DNA from: Bacillota bacterium
GTDB taxonomy: Bacteria; Bacillota; Limnochordia; DTU087
Length of the DNA: 35,090 nucleotides
NCBI GenBank assembly: GCA_012799135.1
Contig: JAAZLW010000114.1
Location: 1-35,090, forward strand
Direction of reading: 5' to 3'
In this document: piece after piece, positions 17,935 through 25,800 of the stretch
Numbering within the stretch: the first letter of the stretch is position 1
Layout of the letters: each line of letters starts with the position of its first letter
Notes under the pieces: model-generated
The model's database searches: none
What the model was told of the DNA's origin: nothing
The model's input: the letters and a program-made list of their open reading frames with translations, nothing else
Program-made: the position numbers and the translations under genes

Positions 17935-18849
17935 TCAGAACCGAATGCTGAGTAAAGCTTCCCGTACTAACTTGGCCACCAAAATCGCCGTAGTGTCTCC
18001 ATAATCCAATGACGGAGACAATTCCACGATATCCAGTCCAACTACATTTAGGCAACCCAATAGGTGGACTACCTCCATGATCTCCCGGGAGGTACACCCC
18101 ACCGGTTCGGGGGCTCCAGTCCCAGGCGCAAAAGCCGGATCGACCACATCAATATCAATAGTCACATATACCGGTTCTTGTCCCAGTTCCGCCAAGCAAT
18201 CACGCAAGGGCTCCAAAACCGCATCGGGGTAAAAGCGAGTATGCTCATAACCAAAGCCAAACTCCTTCTCTGTACCAGAGCGAATGCCAAACTGATAGAG
18301 ATTGCGCGGTCCTATGCGTTCTGTCACTCTCCTCATGACCGTTGCATGGGATAGTCTCTGCCCCAAGTATTCGTCCCGCAAATCAGCATGGGCATCAAAA
18401 TGTAGAACCGTCAGCTTCCCATGCTGATCCGCCAGTGCTTGGATAGCAGGCAAACTCACCAGATGCTCGCCGCCGATCAAAAGAGGCACTTTCTCTAAGC
18501 TCACTAGCTCAGTGATCACCCTTTTGATTAGAGCGAGAGTGGTATCTACATCACCGAAGACCACCGGTACATCTCCAGCATCATAGTAGGCCACATCCGT
18601 TAAAGACCTATCCAGATAGAAGCTGTACTCTTCCAGTCCATCGGAGACTTCTCGAACCTTACTCGGCCCAAATCTGGCTCCGGGTCGAAAGCTGGTCGTA
18701 CAATCCATGGGGACCCCCAACAGGATTAGCTTCGCCGCTTCCCAATCAGCGATGCTCCCCATAAACACCCCTCGGCGCCTGAGACAATCACCAATGGGAA
18801 ATCTCTTTGTCTTCTCACCCTTGGTTAATTCATCTCTAAGATTTTCCAT
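17935..18849 (-). CDS. speB: Agmatinase (SpeB, ureohydrolase family)
   Basis: Hydrolyses agmatine to putrescine and urea with two manganese ions. The 304-aa reading frame carries the three metal motifs of ureohydrolases: GGEH (126-129), DAHADLRDEYLG (152-163) and DIDVVDPAFAPG (232-243). It also has the agmatinase N-terminal signature VPMDCTTSFRPGARFGP. The start is uncertain: the ATG at 18847-18849 lies 7 bp after speE without a close ribosome site, while an ATG at 18760-18762 has GAGGGG 5 nt upstream but would give a shorter N terminus. It is the last gene of the polyamine operon. The sequence fits agmatinase better than arginase or guanidinobutyrase, but substrate is not proven. Confidence 0.92.
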   Translation of the reverse strand: MENLRDELTKGEKTKRFPIGDCLRRRGVFMGSIADWEAAKLILLGVPMDCTTSFRPGARFGPSKVREVSDGLEEYSFYLDRSLTDVAYYDAGDVPVVFGDVDTTLALIKRVITELVSLEKVPLLIGGEHLVSLPAIQALADQHGKLTVLHFDAHADLRDEYLGQRLSHATVMRRVTERIGPRNLYQFGIRSGTEKEFGFGYEHTRFYPDAVLEPLRDCLAELGQEPVYVTIDIDVVDPAFAPGTGAPEPVGCTSREIMEVVHLLGCLNVVGLDIVELSPSLDYGDTTAILVAKLVREALLSIRF

Positions 18850-18856
18850 GGTAGTA

Positions 18857-19687
18857 TTAGGGTGTCACCAACTCCTGCACAAACCTAGGCAGGCAAAAGG
18901 CAGCTCTATGCACATCCGGGGTATAATACCTCGTCTTGAGAGCTTGTAGCTTGCCATCATCAATTGACAGGGGATCACATTGCTTCGATCCCAAAGTGAA
19001 GCTCCACATACCACTGGGATAACTGGGAATATAAGCTATGTATAGACGGGTTGTGGGAAAACCGGCGTTGATACGGGCAAAGGTTCTCTGAACTAATTCT
19101 GGTTCGTAATAAGGTGATTCCGTCTGGGCAACCATGATTCCTTGGTCTGTTAGTGCCTCATAAACATCCCTATAGAATTCTTCAGTGAAGAGGCCGACCG
19201 CAGGACCGACTGGGTCTGTGGAATCGATAATAATCACATCATAGGTATTCTTTGACTCTCTGATATGAGCAATACCATCTGCAATCAGAACTTCCACCCG
19301 GTCATCATCTAGTCCGCAAGAAATCTCTGGCAGGTATTGGCGGCTGGCTTCAATCACCTGCTCATCGATCTCCACCAGTACGGCTTTCTCTACCGAGCCA
19401 TGTTTGATAATCTCTCGAATGCTGCCTCCATCACCGCCACCGATCACCGCTACTCGACGGGGGTGCGGATGTACAGCAAGTGGCACGTGGGCGATCATTT
19501 CATGGTAAATAAATTCGTCCTTGATCGTGGTCTGAATTACTCCGTCAAGAAGTAACACCCGATCAAACTGCTCAGTCTCAATGACTGCCACCTCTTGATA
19601 CTGGGACTGTTTCCTCATGAGAGTACCCCTGGTCTTGCAGGTAATCCCTACATGATCCGTTTGTTTCTCTGTAAACCAAAGCTCCAC
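18857..19687 (-). CDS. speE: Spermidine synthase (polyamine aminopropyltransferase)
   Basis: Transfers an aminopropyl group from decarboxylated S-adenosylmethionine to putrescine. The 276-aa protein has the N-terminal beta domain ([19 protein letters not shown]) and then [18 protein letters not shown] (nucleotide site, 79-96). DSTDPVGPA at 155-163 supplies the catalytic acidic residue, and a C-terminal [17 protein letters not shown] signature closes the protein. The start is GTG (19685-19687) with GGAGG 8 nt upstream. It sits between the arginine decarboxylase and agmatinase genes. No S-adenosylmethionine decarboxylase (SpeD) is in the window, so the aminopropyl donor must come from a gene elsewhere. 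Confidence 0.95.
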   Translation of the reverse strand: MELWFTEKQTDHVGITCKTRGTLMRKQSQYQEVAVIETEQFDRVLLLDGVIQTTIKDEFIYHEMIAHVPLAVHPHPRRVAVIGGGDGGSIREIIKHGSVEKAVLVEIDEQVIEASRQYLPEISCGLDDDRVEVLIADGIAHIRESKNTYDVIIIDSTDPVGPAVGLFTEEFYRDVYEALTDQGIMVAQTESPYYEPELVQRTFARINAGFPTTRLYIAYIPSYPSGMWSFTLGSKQCDPLSIDDGKLQALKTRYYTPDVHRAAFCLPRFVQELVTP

Positions 19688-19731
19688 GCGATCGACCTCC
19701 CCTCCATGTTGATACCATTGCTCTAACTATG

Positions 19732-20187
19732 CTACCACAGGGCTACACCTGCAAAAGCGCAGCCTGCTTGGCTCACCGTGTGTTCCACTCCCTTTACCAT
19801 TACCCTAAGGAGCTGCAATTTGCGAGTACGAAAGGCTTCCCGTACCATCTCTTCTATCATGTCTTCAGCTTGCACCCGGGAGCACTTGCCCGAATACTCC
19901 ATGATTACACCAAAGGTGTCCTTGCCCAATCCTACCCCAACAGCAGCTGAGATCAGTTCTCCCGCCTGATCACTGACGATTGATCCATATGCCGTGGGAA
20001 TCAGGGAACCCGGTGGCATCTGTAACTTCTCCACATACTGGGCTCCAGGAGGTAATATACTACTGACCTTCAATAGATTTAGGTTGCCGATTCCTGCCTC
20101 CAATAAGGCATTGTCAAAGGCATTCAGCTTATGGGAGCCTTCAGCAGCACCGGCACATAAGGTAAACCTCTTGGGGGTAGGTAGCAT
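19732..20187 (-). CDS. Pyruvoyl-dependent arginine decarboxylase
   Basis: Converts arginine to agmatine. The 151-aa protein matches the PvlArgDC family in length. It carries the self-cleavage site KVSSILPPG (40-48); cleavage between Ser42 and Ser43 would give a small beta chain and a pyruvoyl-capped alpha chain. Other family blocks are FTLCAGAAEGSHKLNAFDNA and GSLIPTAYGSIVSDQAGEL. ATG at 20185-20187 is chosen because MLPTPKRF is the usual family N terminus; GGAGG lies 12 nt upstream, which is slightly long. The frame is open for 28 more codons upstream. It is the first gene of PvlArgDC-speE-speB, preceded by a folded leader and an extended -10 promoter. Confidence 0.92.
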   Translation of the reverse strand: MLPTPKRFTLCAGAAEGSHKLNAFDNALLEAGIGNLNLLKVSSILPPGAQYVEKLQMPPGSLIPTAYGSIVSDQAGELISAAVGVGLGKDTFGVIMEYSGKCSRVQAEDMIEEMVREAFRTRKLQLLRVMVKGVEHTVSQAGCAFAGVALW

Positions 20188-20272
20188 CTCTTGCTTATGC
20201 CTCCTCACGGTTCTCCTCTTTTGAACATGCCAAAGGGTCTCGAAAATCACGCTATACCTAGACGGAGTCAAT

Positions 20273-20354
20273 CTACCGGCCTACAGAGATCTATTAGCTC
20301 CTGACAGCGTAAGAGTGTCCTCCGAGGAGCTCGAGTGGGCACTCTTGCCGGTAG
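20273..20354 (-). ncRNA. Folded leader element upstream of the arginine decarboxylase operon
   Basis: An 82-nt segment is closed by a perfect 8-bp stem, CTACCGGC (20273-20280) with GCCGGTAG (20347-20354). Nested directly against it is a second perfect stem, AAGAGTG (20311-20317) with CACTCTT (20340-20346), which caps a TCCTC/GAGGA palindrome. The remaining arm (20281-20310) can form a weaker helix, giving a three-way junction. It begins about where transcription from 20364-20372 should start, and ends about 85 nt before the ATG. I recognise no known riboswitch class. Confidence 0.45.
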
Positions 20355-20363
20355 CTATCAGTT

Positions 20364-20372
20364 AGTATACCA
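20364..20372 (-). promoter_or_regulatory. Extended -10 promoter of the polyamine operon
   Basis: On the minus strand TGGTATACT fits an extended -10 (TG-N-TATACT). A convincing -35 is absent. It lies just upstream of the folded leader, in the gap after the SpoIID-family gene. Confidence 0.5.
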
Positions 20373-20405
20373 AATGGGCTCTGGAAAATAAACACCATTT
20401 TTCTA

Positions 20406-22964
20406 TCAGCGCAAAGTCAGCAAATGTAGCTTCCCATCGATGGTATAGGCCAGCGCGTTGCCACGTGCCGACCAGTTGACTGCCTCTCTGCCATCACTCT
20501 GGGAGCTAGCCAACACCAGTGACTCCTTGGAGCCAGGCTCCCATAGGTGAATCTTGATGGTGCTATCTTGCTCCCTGCCAACATAGGCCAGGAAATAACC
20601 ATCGGCAGACCAGGTAGGGCTATCCCCAGGCAGCCGTGCCACAATCTCCTTGCTGTGTACGTTGATCACTACTAAATCTCTGTCTGTAGTCACTGCCAAA
20701 TGCTCTCCATCAGGTGACCACAGCAGGGATTGCACTTTACCTATCCAGCATAGCCTTTCCGGTATCCCTGTGGTTAGCTGATACACCCATACTGCTCCCT
20801 GTCTGCTAAAGGCAACCTGCTTACCATCAGCGGTCAGGGCCGGTGTCTCGGCATCGGTAAGCAGAGGTACACTCAATCCATCCTGGGCCCCATAGATCAT
20901 TCTGTTCTGGCCAAAGAATAGCAAATCACTATCAGCAAACCACCCAGGTGAATGGAGGTCTACCGCTTGTGCTAAGACAGAAGTGGACAAGGCCTCGACG
21001 GCAGCGACTTCCTCTGTTTTGCTGCTGTTGGTTCCTAGCTCTATGAGGTACAATCGTTTCAGATCTGCGGAACCGGTTCCGCAGACTGCTGCTAGTACCG
21101 AACCATCACTTTTCCAGGCAACCTCCAATATGGGTTCTGCCAAGATTCTGGCTTTCTCGCCTGTTATGGCATGGAAAATCCATAACCCTCCTCCATCTCC
21201 TCCTGTCCCGTACGCAATCAAATCCCCGGCCGGAGACCATTTGATCACATGTGTCAGTTCATCAATACCCTGCTCCGGACCAAGGATCGCCACCCAGGAC
21301 TGAACTAGCCCTTTTCTCTCCCAGGCGAGTTGGTGCTCCATAGATTTATAGTACTCAGCTAGTGCTACAAGAGTGACATTAGTGTAGTAGTGTTGTAGTA
21401 TTTCCTTGTATCCATAGCCTAAACGGGACATGTGTACAGCCCCTGCTTGTGATAGACCTAGACCATGGCCGTTACCCTGTCCTGTTGCCACAACCCTCCG
21501 GATTTCACCGTCATGCCTTTCTACTTTCAGATCAAAGCGAGTACTCGGGAGAATACGCCCATCAGGCCTGCGCAAAACCCAACGGATCTTGTCTTTTGTC
21601 ACTTCATACTCGAGTGCGCGAGTTGCATCTGCCTCCATCGGTTCCTGATAGGAAATTACCAGCTGTTCAGCTCGACCCAAAGCATCCTTTTTGCCCACCT
21701 TAAGATCCTTAAGCACAGCGGTGGAAGGGACTCTAATCGAAAGCTCACTCTGCAAGTACCGGCGCAGACTGTCTGACAGCTTACCACCCTGCCACTCAAC
21801 CTCCCAGCTGTATCCCGGCCGATCTTGTCCAAGCTTCACCAATGAACCGGTCTTAGGATCCACCGCCTCATCTGGTCGAGGCCTGAGGTAACCTGAATAC
21901 CGGGTAGACCACACCTGCTCAGCACCGGCAGTGGACCCGCCACTACTGGAATGATAAACCGCACTGATCGTCTGCCCCCCGTAGGTTAGAATCTGGCCTG
22001 CAGTCATATCAACGGCCTGTTGGATGAGCTGGGATTCGCGTTCAATCCCTTGGTAGACCTGGCAGTGGACTGTCGCGCAAAGGTCATAGCCTTCCGTAGC
22101 GTGTTTCCCCAAGTTTTCCACAGCATACGTCCTGGCCGCAACTGCTTGAGCTGCCAGAGCTGCCAGATCATCCTTGTTCTTACTGTATAGCTCGGCTCCC
22201 ACTACTCCATAAAGATACTCTTCCAGCCCGATCATGTTAACAACTCGAAGCCGGCCTTTCCCCAGGAATGTGAGACAAAGGCATCCCCGATAACTCGCTT
22301 TAGGGCTATTTGGTAGCTCCACCACCAATGCATGATCACCTATAGGTTTTATCATCAACTTGGAGCATTTAACAGTAGTCAAGAGCCTTCCCGCGTCATC
22401 CTCTATTCTGAGAAAGGACCCCTCATTCGGCAAATCAGCAATAGTGTCTTCTTGCGCCGGTTCTACCCTTGTCACCCAGGCATCTTGGTAACCCAAGGTA
22501 ATGAGTCTCTCTTTGAGGGCTTCGGCATCGGCTGCATTATCCCCGTCCCCTACTTGCACCTTATACCAAGGCTCAACGTGAACTACATACGCCGCAACAC
22601 CGCTGTCTATCTCCACTTGGTGCCGCAAAGCCAATGCAGCCTCTTCATTCCGGACGGCCTTGATTTGCACTCTCCAAACCGCCCTTTGTCCCTGTGGGCT
22701 CTCGCCGGTCTCACCGGCAACGCGGATTGCCTGCTGAAATTCACCAAGGGTCTCTCCCTCCCCAGTGGCGATTTGGACACCTTTGGTGGACGAGATTCGC
22801 ACCAGCCCCGATGTTTCACCAAGCCCTACGGCTATCTCTTCATCGGTGTCCCGTAGCTCCAGTACCCTCGAAGGAGAAGCCGCCGTGATGATACCTGTAA
22901 AGACAATCAGCAAACACAAGACTAATCCCAGGATGGGTAGCTTCGCTGGAATAGATGGCTTCAT
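20406..22964 (-). CDS. SPOR-SpoIID/LytB-beta-propeller fusion protein
   Basis: A membrane-anchored or exported protein of about 852 aa, far longer than SpoIID (~340 aa). Order: hydrophobic segment (about 8-28), SPOR-like repeats (about 97-165, WRVQIKAV and YKVQVGD), and a SpoIID/LytB amidase-enhancer or lytic transglycosylase domain (about 240-525). Its markers are GLEEYLYGVVGAE, AAQAVAARTYAVE, SSSGGSTAGAEQVW and GNGHGLGLSQAGAVHMSRLG. A TolB/WD40-like propeller follows (about 585-850), with repeats such as LLWSPDGEHLAV, PTWSADGYFLAYV and VNWSARGNALAY. ATG at 22962-22964 is preferred (GGAGGG about 11 nt upstream). The frame runs open to 23285 but overlaps the 62-aa gene. It is likely to act on peptidoglycan. 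Confidence 0.82.
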   Translation of the reverse strand: MKPSIPAKLPILGLVLCLLIVFTGIITAASPSRVLELRDTDEEIAVGLGETSGLVRISSTKGVQIATGEGETLGEFQQAIRVAGETGESPQGQRAVWRVQIKAVRNEEAALALRHQVEIDSGVAAYVVHVEPWYKVQVGDGDNAADAEALKERLITLGYQDAWVTRVEPAQEDTIADLPNEGSFLRIEDDAGRLLTTVKCSKLMIKPIGDHALVVELPNSPKASYRGCLCLTFLGKGRLRVVNMIGLEEYLYGVVGAELYSKNKDDLAALAAQAVAARTYAVENLGKHATEGYDLCATVHCQVYQGIERESQLIQQAVDMTAGQILTYGGQTISAVYHSSSGGSTAGAEQVWSTRYSGYLRPRPDEAVDPKTGSLVKLGQDRPGYSWEVEWQGGKLSDSLRRYLQSELSIRVPSTAVLKDLKVGKKDALGRAEQLVISYQEPMEADATRALEYEVTKDKIRWVLRRPDGRILPSTRFDLKVERHDGEIRRVVATGQGNGHGLGLSQAGAVHMSRLGYGYKEILQHYYTNVTLVALAEYYKSMEHQLAWERKGLVQSWVAILGPEQGIDELTHVIKWSPAGDLIAYGTGGDGGGLWIFHAITGEKARILAEPILEVAWKSDGSVLAAVCGTGSADLKRLYLIELGTNSSKTEEVAAVEALSTSVLAQAVDLHSPGWFADSDLLFFGQNRMIYGAQDGLSVPLLTDAETPALTADGKQVAFSRQGAVWVYQLTTGIPERLCWIGKVQSLLWSPDGEHLAVTTDRDLVVINVHSKEIVARLPGDSPTWSADGYFLAYVGREQDSTIKIHLWEPGSKESLVLASSQSDGREAVNWSARGNALAYTIDGKLHLLTLR

Positions 22965-23119
22965 AGGAATAGCAGCCCTCCAGATCAAGCTAGGAGAGTC
23001 ATTCTTGGACATACAACTAGGTTTCGCTGACACTCTGCCACCTCCCCTAAAGCCTCTGGCTCCCTTGGCAAAGCTCGCCTCTTCACTATCGGCGATCGGA
23101 GCTCTCCTACTATTCAAGG

Positions 23120-23136
23120 AAAAAGGGCAAAGCCCT
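23120..23136 (-). terminator. Small terminator-like hairpin after the 62-aa gene
   Basis: On the minus strand AGGGC pairs with GCCCT (23132-23136 with 23124-23128) over a 3-nt loop and runs into TTTTT. The stem is only 5 bp, so it may be leaky. It lies in the 223-bp gap before the SpoIID-family gene, which otherwise shows no clear element. Confidence 0.45.
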
Positions 23137-23187
23137 GCCTTACCCTTGAGTGTCCACAAATCTCTGTCTATATCCCGAAAATTCCAA

Positions 23188-23376
23188 TCAGATACGAGCA
23201 CTGGCGACCACATTGCCCTCTGCATCAAACAGGAAAGCAGTGATAATCCCTTCACAGGTCTTTTCTCGGGCAAACCTGGTACCATCGGTGAATCTCAGCT
23301 TCACCGTCCCATTACTCAACTCTGCCATGTCGATAGTCTTGCCTTTCAGGATCTTGGCCAACTCAGCCGGCAACAT
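23188..23376 (-). CDS. Small conserved-looking protein of unknown function (62 aa)
   Basis: I do not recognise this protein. ATG at 23374-23376 is preceded by an excellent AAGGAGGGG site, and the frame lies 28 bp downstream of ndk, so it is probably translated from the fhs-ndk transcript. The sequence alternates strand-like segments (GTVKLRFTDGTRFA, GIITAFLFDAEGNVVASAR) and has a single cysteine, which suggests a small beta-rich cytoplasmic domain. It has no signal peptide or membrane segment. It is not the N terminus of the SpoIID-family gene, whose own start lies beyond a terminator-like hairpin. Confidence 0.65.
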   Translation of the reverse strand: MLPAELAKILKGKTIDMAELSNGTVKLRFTDGTRFAREKTCEGIITAFLFDAEGNVVASARI

Positions 23377-23404
23377 GCTGCCCCTCCTTCATCTCCAAAA
23401 ACGG

Positions 23405-23812
23405 TCAATTGCCAAAGAACCGCTTGATCTCCGCCTCTGCCGCTGAGGGCGCATCAGCCGCATGGACCATATTATAGGGAAGCCGCAGGGCAAAATCTCC
23501 TCGAATGGTGCCGGGAGCCGCCTTTATGGGATCTGTAGCCCCGACCAGATTCCGGACCTGGGTTATGGCATCATCGCCCTCTAATATAGCCAAGACCACG
23601 GGGCCCTCTGTGATAGCTTCAATCAGGTGGGGAAAAAACGGCTTATCCCTGTGATGAGCATAGTGCTCTTCTGCCACCTGTCTCTCAATCTGGGTTACGG
23701 ATAGCGCTTTGATGCTCAAGCCTTTCCGCTCAAACCTGGCCAGTATCTCTCCTACCAGCCTTCTTGCGACAGCTTCCGGTTTGATAATCACGAAAGTTCG
23801 TTCTACTGCCAA
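23405..23812 (-). CDS. ndk: Nucleoside diphosphate kinase
   Basis: Balances nucleoside triphosphate pools by passing phosphate through an active-site histidine. The 135-aa length is usual. Motifs are TFVIIKPEAVARRLVGEI, the Kpn-loop region (GPVVLAILEGDDAI), GTIRGDFALR and the catalytic NMVHAADAPSAAEAEI with His117. The active-site stretch reads NMVHAAD instead of the more common NxIHGSD, a mild variant. The start is TTG (23810-23812) behind AGGGAG at about 10 nt. It lies 26 bp after fhs and is probably co-transcribed. Confidence 0.95.
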   Translation of the reverse strand: MAVERTFVIIKPEAVARRLVGEILARFERKGLSIKALSVTQIERQVAEEHYAHHRDKPFFPHLIEAITEGPVVLAILEGDDAITQVRNLVGATDPIKAAPGTIRGDFALRLPYNMVHAADAPSAAEAEIKRFFGN

Positions 23813-23838
23813 AGTGCTTCACTCCCTATGTCAAACTA

Positions 23839-25509
23839 TCATGACAGCCCTATGATAGTTCCTTCTGAATCTATATCAATCATCTTAGCCACTGGCTCTT
23901 TGGGAAGTCCCGGCATGGTCATCATATCCCCCGTTAGTGGCACCAAGAAACCGGCCCCCAAGGATGCCCTTACTTCTCTGACAGTCAGAGTCCAGCCGGT
24001 AGGCGCACCCTTCAGAGCGGGGTTATCTGATAAAGAGTGCTGCGTCTTAGCAATACACAAAGGTAGACTACCATAACCCATTTCTGTTAAAGCCGCGATA
24101 TCCTGTTCGGCTCTGGTGGTATAAGCAACTCCCTCGGCCCCGTAAACCTCGCGAGCCAGAATATCGATTTTCTCTTTGATCGGCAGGTTCCAATCATATA
24201 GCGGCCGAAATTCACTGTCTCCTTCTGATAGGACCGATAGCACCGCCTCTGCCAGTTCAAGACCACCAGCGCCACCTCTGGCAACTACCTCAGAAAGGGC
24301 GGCTCTAACGCCTAGCTCTTGGCATCTTCTCTCGACCAACTCCAACTCTGAGGTATCATCAGTGGGAAAACGGTTAATCGCCACTACTACCGGCAGGCCG
24401 AACTTCTTGAGATTCGCTACATGCTTTTCTAGATTACTCAGGCCACGTCCTAAGGCTTCCAGGTTGGTCTTCGCAACATCTTCCTTGGCAACTCCGCCGT
24501 GCATGTTCAACGCCCGCACCGAAGCCACTAACACAGCTACATCCGGAGTTAACCCGCTATAGCCATGGACAATATCAAAGAATTTCTCTGCCCCCAAATC
24601 GGCAGCAAACCCGCCCTCAGTCACAACATAATCAGAGAGTTTCAATGCCAGCCGGGTGGCAATAATACTGTTATTGCCATGGGCGATGTTGGCAAAAGGC
24701 CCTCCATGGATCAGAGCCGGTTGACCTTCCAGTGTCTGAACCAGATTTGATTTCAAGGCATCCTTGAGCAGGACAGCCAGTGACCCGATTACGCCCAAAT
24801 CCCGGGCGTAGACCGGCTTCTTGGTACGAGTATATCCTACCAGCATCCTACCTAACCTGAGCTTCAAGTCTTCCATATCTTCTGCCAAACAAAGGATAGC
24901 CATGATCTCTGACGCCACAGTGATATCAAAGGCAGATTCCCGGGCAACCCCATCCCCGGGTCCCCCGAGGCCAACCACGATATTCCGCAGTTGCCGATCA
25001 TTCATATCCATCACTCTACGCCACAGCACCCGTTTCGGATCTATATTGAGCTCATTACCTTGGAATATGTGATTTTCCAGCACTGCTGCCAAGAGATTAT
25101 GGGCGGTACCTACCGCATGGATATCCCCGGTAAAGTGCAGATTGATGTCTTCCATGGGTACTACTTGCGCATAGCCACCCCCGGCCGCTCCACCCTTGAT
25201 ACCGAACGTGGGACCTAAGGAGGGTTCTCTTAGGCAAACCGTAGTTCTCTTGCCCATCTTGCCCAAAGCCTGCGTAAGTCCTATGGCAGTACATGTCTTG
25301 CCTTCACCCGCGGGAGTTGCCGTAATCGCGGTCGTATAGATCAACTTACCATTAGGCCGATCTTGAACCCGCTCCCACACTTTGGACCCGATCTTGGCCT
25401 TATACCTTCCATATAGCTCTAAGTCATCACTACTGAGGTCCAGTTGAGCCCCGATTTCCTGTATTGGTCGCAGTTTAGCCTTTTGGGCTATGTCTATGTC
25501 ACTTAACAC
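23839..25509 (-). CDS. fhs: Formate-tetrahydrofolate ligase
   Basis: Makes 10-formyltetrahydrofolate from formate, ATP and tetrahydrofolate, feeding purine synthesis and, in acetogens, the methyl branch of the Wood-Ljungdahl pathway. The 556-aa length and the motifs are typical: TPAGEGKTCTAIGLTQALG (phosphate binding), REPSLGPTFGIKGGAAGGGY, DIHAVGTAHNLLAA, GPFANIAHGNNSIIAT and ITEGGFAADLGAEKF-like TEGGFAADLGAEKF. The GTG at 25507-25509 is chosen because AAGGGAG lies 6 nt upstream; an in-frame TTG two codons earlier abuts that site. It leads fhs-ndk-62 aa gene. Other acetogenesis genes are not in view, so its pathway role is open. Confidence 0.97.
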   Translation of the reverse strand: MLSDIDIAQKAKLRPIQEIGAQLDLSSDDLELYGRYKAKIGSKVWERVQDRPNGKLIYTTAITATPAGEGKTCTAIGLTQALGKMGKRTTVCLREPSLGPTFGIKGGAAGGGYAQVVPMEDINLHFTGDIHAVGTAHNLLAAVLENHIFQGNELNIDPKRVLWRRVMDMNDRQLRNIVVGLGGPGDGVARESAFDITVASEIMAILCLAEDMEDLKLRLGRMLVGYTRTKKPVYARDLGVIGSLAVLLKDALKSNLVQTLEGQPALIHGGPFANIAHGNNSIIATRLALKLSDYVVTEGGFAADLGAEKFFDIVHGYSGLTPDVAVLVASVRALNMHGGVAKEDVAKTNLEALGRGLSNLEKHVANLKKFGLPVVVAINRFPTDDTSELELVERRCQELGVRAALSEVVARGGAGGLELAEAVLSVLSEGDSEFRPLYDWNLPIKEKIDILAREVYGAEGVAYTTRAEQDIAALTEMGYGSLPLCIAKTQHSLSDNPALKGAPTGWTLTVREVRASLGAGFLVPLTGDMMTMPGLPKEPVAKMIDIDSEGTIIGLS

Positions 25510-25515
25510 ATGCAA

Positions 25516-25800
25516 CTCCCTTTCTGATCAGTCTCTGTAGATACATAGATTTGCTTGCCAATGAGTATAACTGTCTAGGCTACACCTCGATAAACAGTAT
25601 TTCCACAGAGAGACAAAAGGTTCCTTCCAGCGAGGCGAGTAAGGGCTGGCTATACGAGGACACACAGAAGTCAATGCAAACCCTGCTGGTATTCTCCTAG
25701 TTTGTGTAGGAATGATTGCCCATGTGACGAATTAACAAGAAGTGGGTTCTTAACAACCACTGCAAAAAGATTCGCCGGAACAGATCAAGGAGGAGCATGA
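25516..25800. other. Divergent intergenic region between fhs and the chemoreceptor gene
   Basis: This region of 285 bp must hold promoters for both directions. On the minus strand a TATACT box is at 25563-25568 and a TTGACT at about 25670, neither with a well-spaced partner. On the plus strand I found no convincing sigma-A or sigma-D promoter. No repeat or RNA gene is visible. Confidence 0.4.

Noticed and set aside
22965-23285. 107-codon N-terminal extension of the SpoIID-family protein
   Set aside because: It overlaps the 62-aa gene, crosses a terminator-like hairpin, lacks a ribosome site and reads as low-complexity basic sequence before an obvious membrane anchor.
25650-25680. TTGACT with TATAGC as an fhs promoter
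   Set aside because: The spacer is 14 bp, too short for a standard promoter; no better pair was found, so it is not listed as a feature.
25726-25742. Rex-box-like sequence (half TTGTTAA on the minus strand, then GTCACA) between fhs and the chemoreceptor gene
   Set aside because: Only one half-site matches; the second half has several mismatches and the spacer is one base short.
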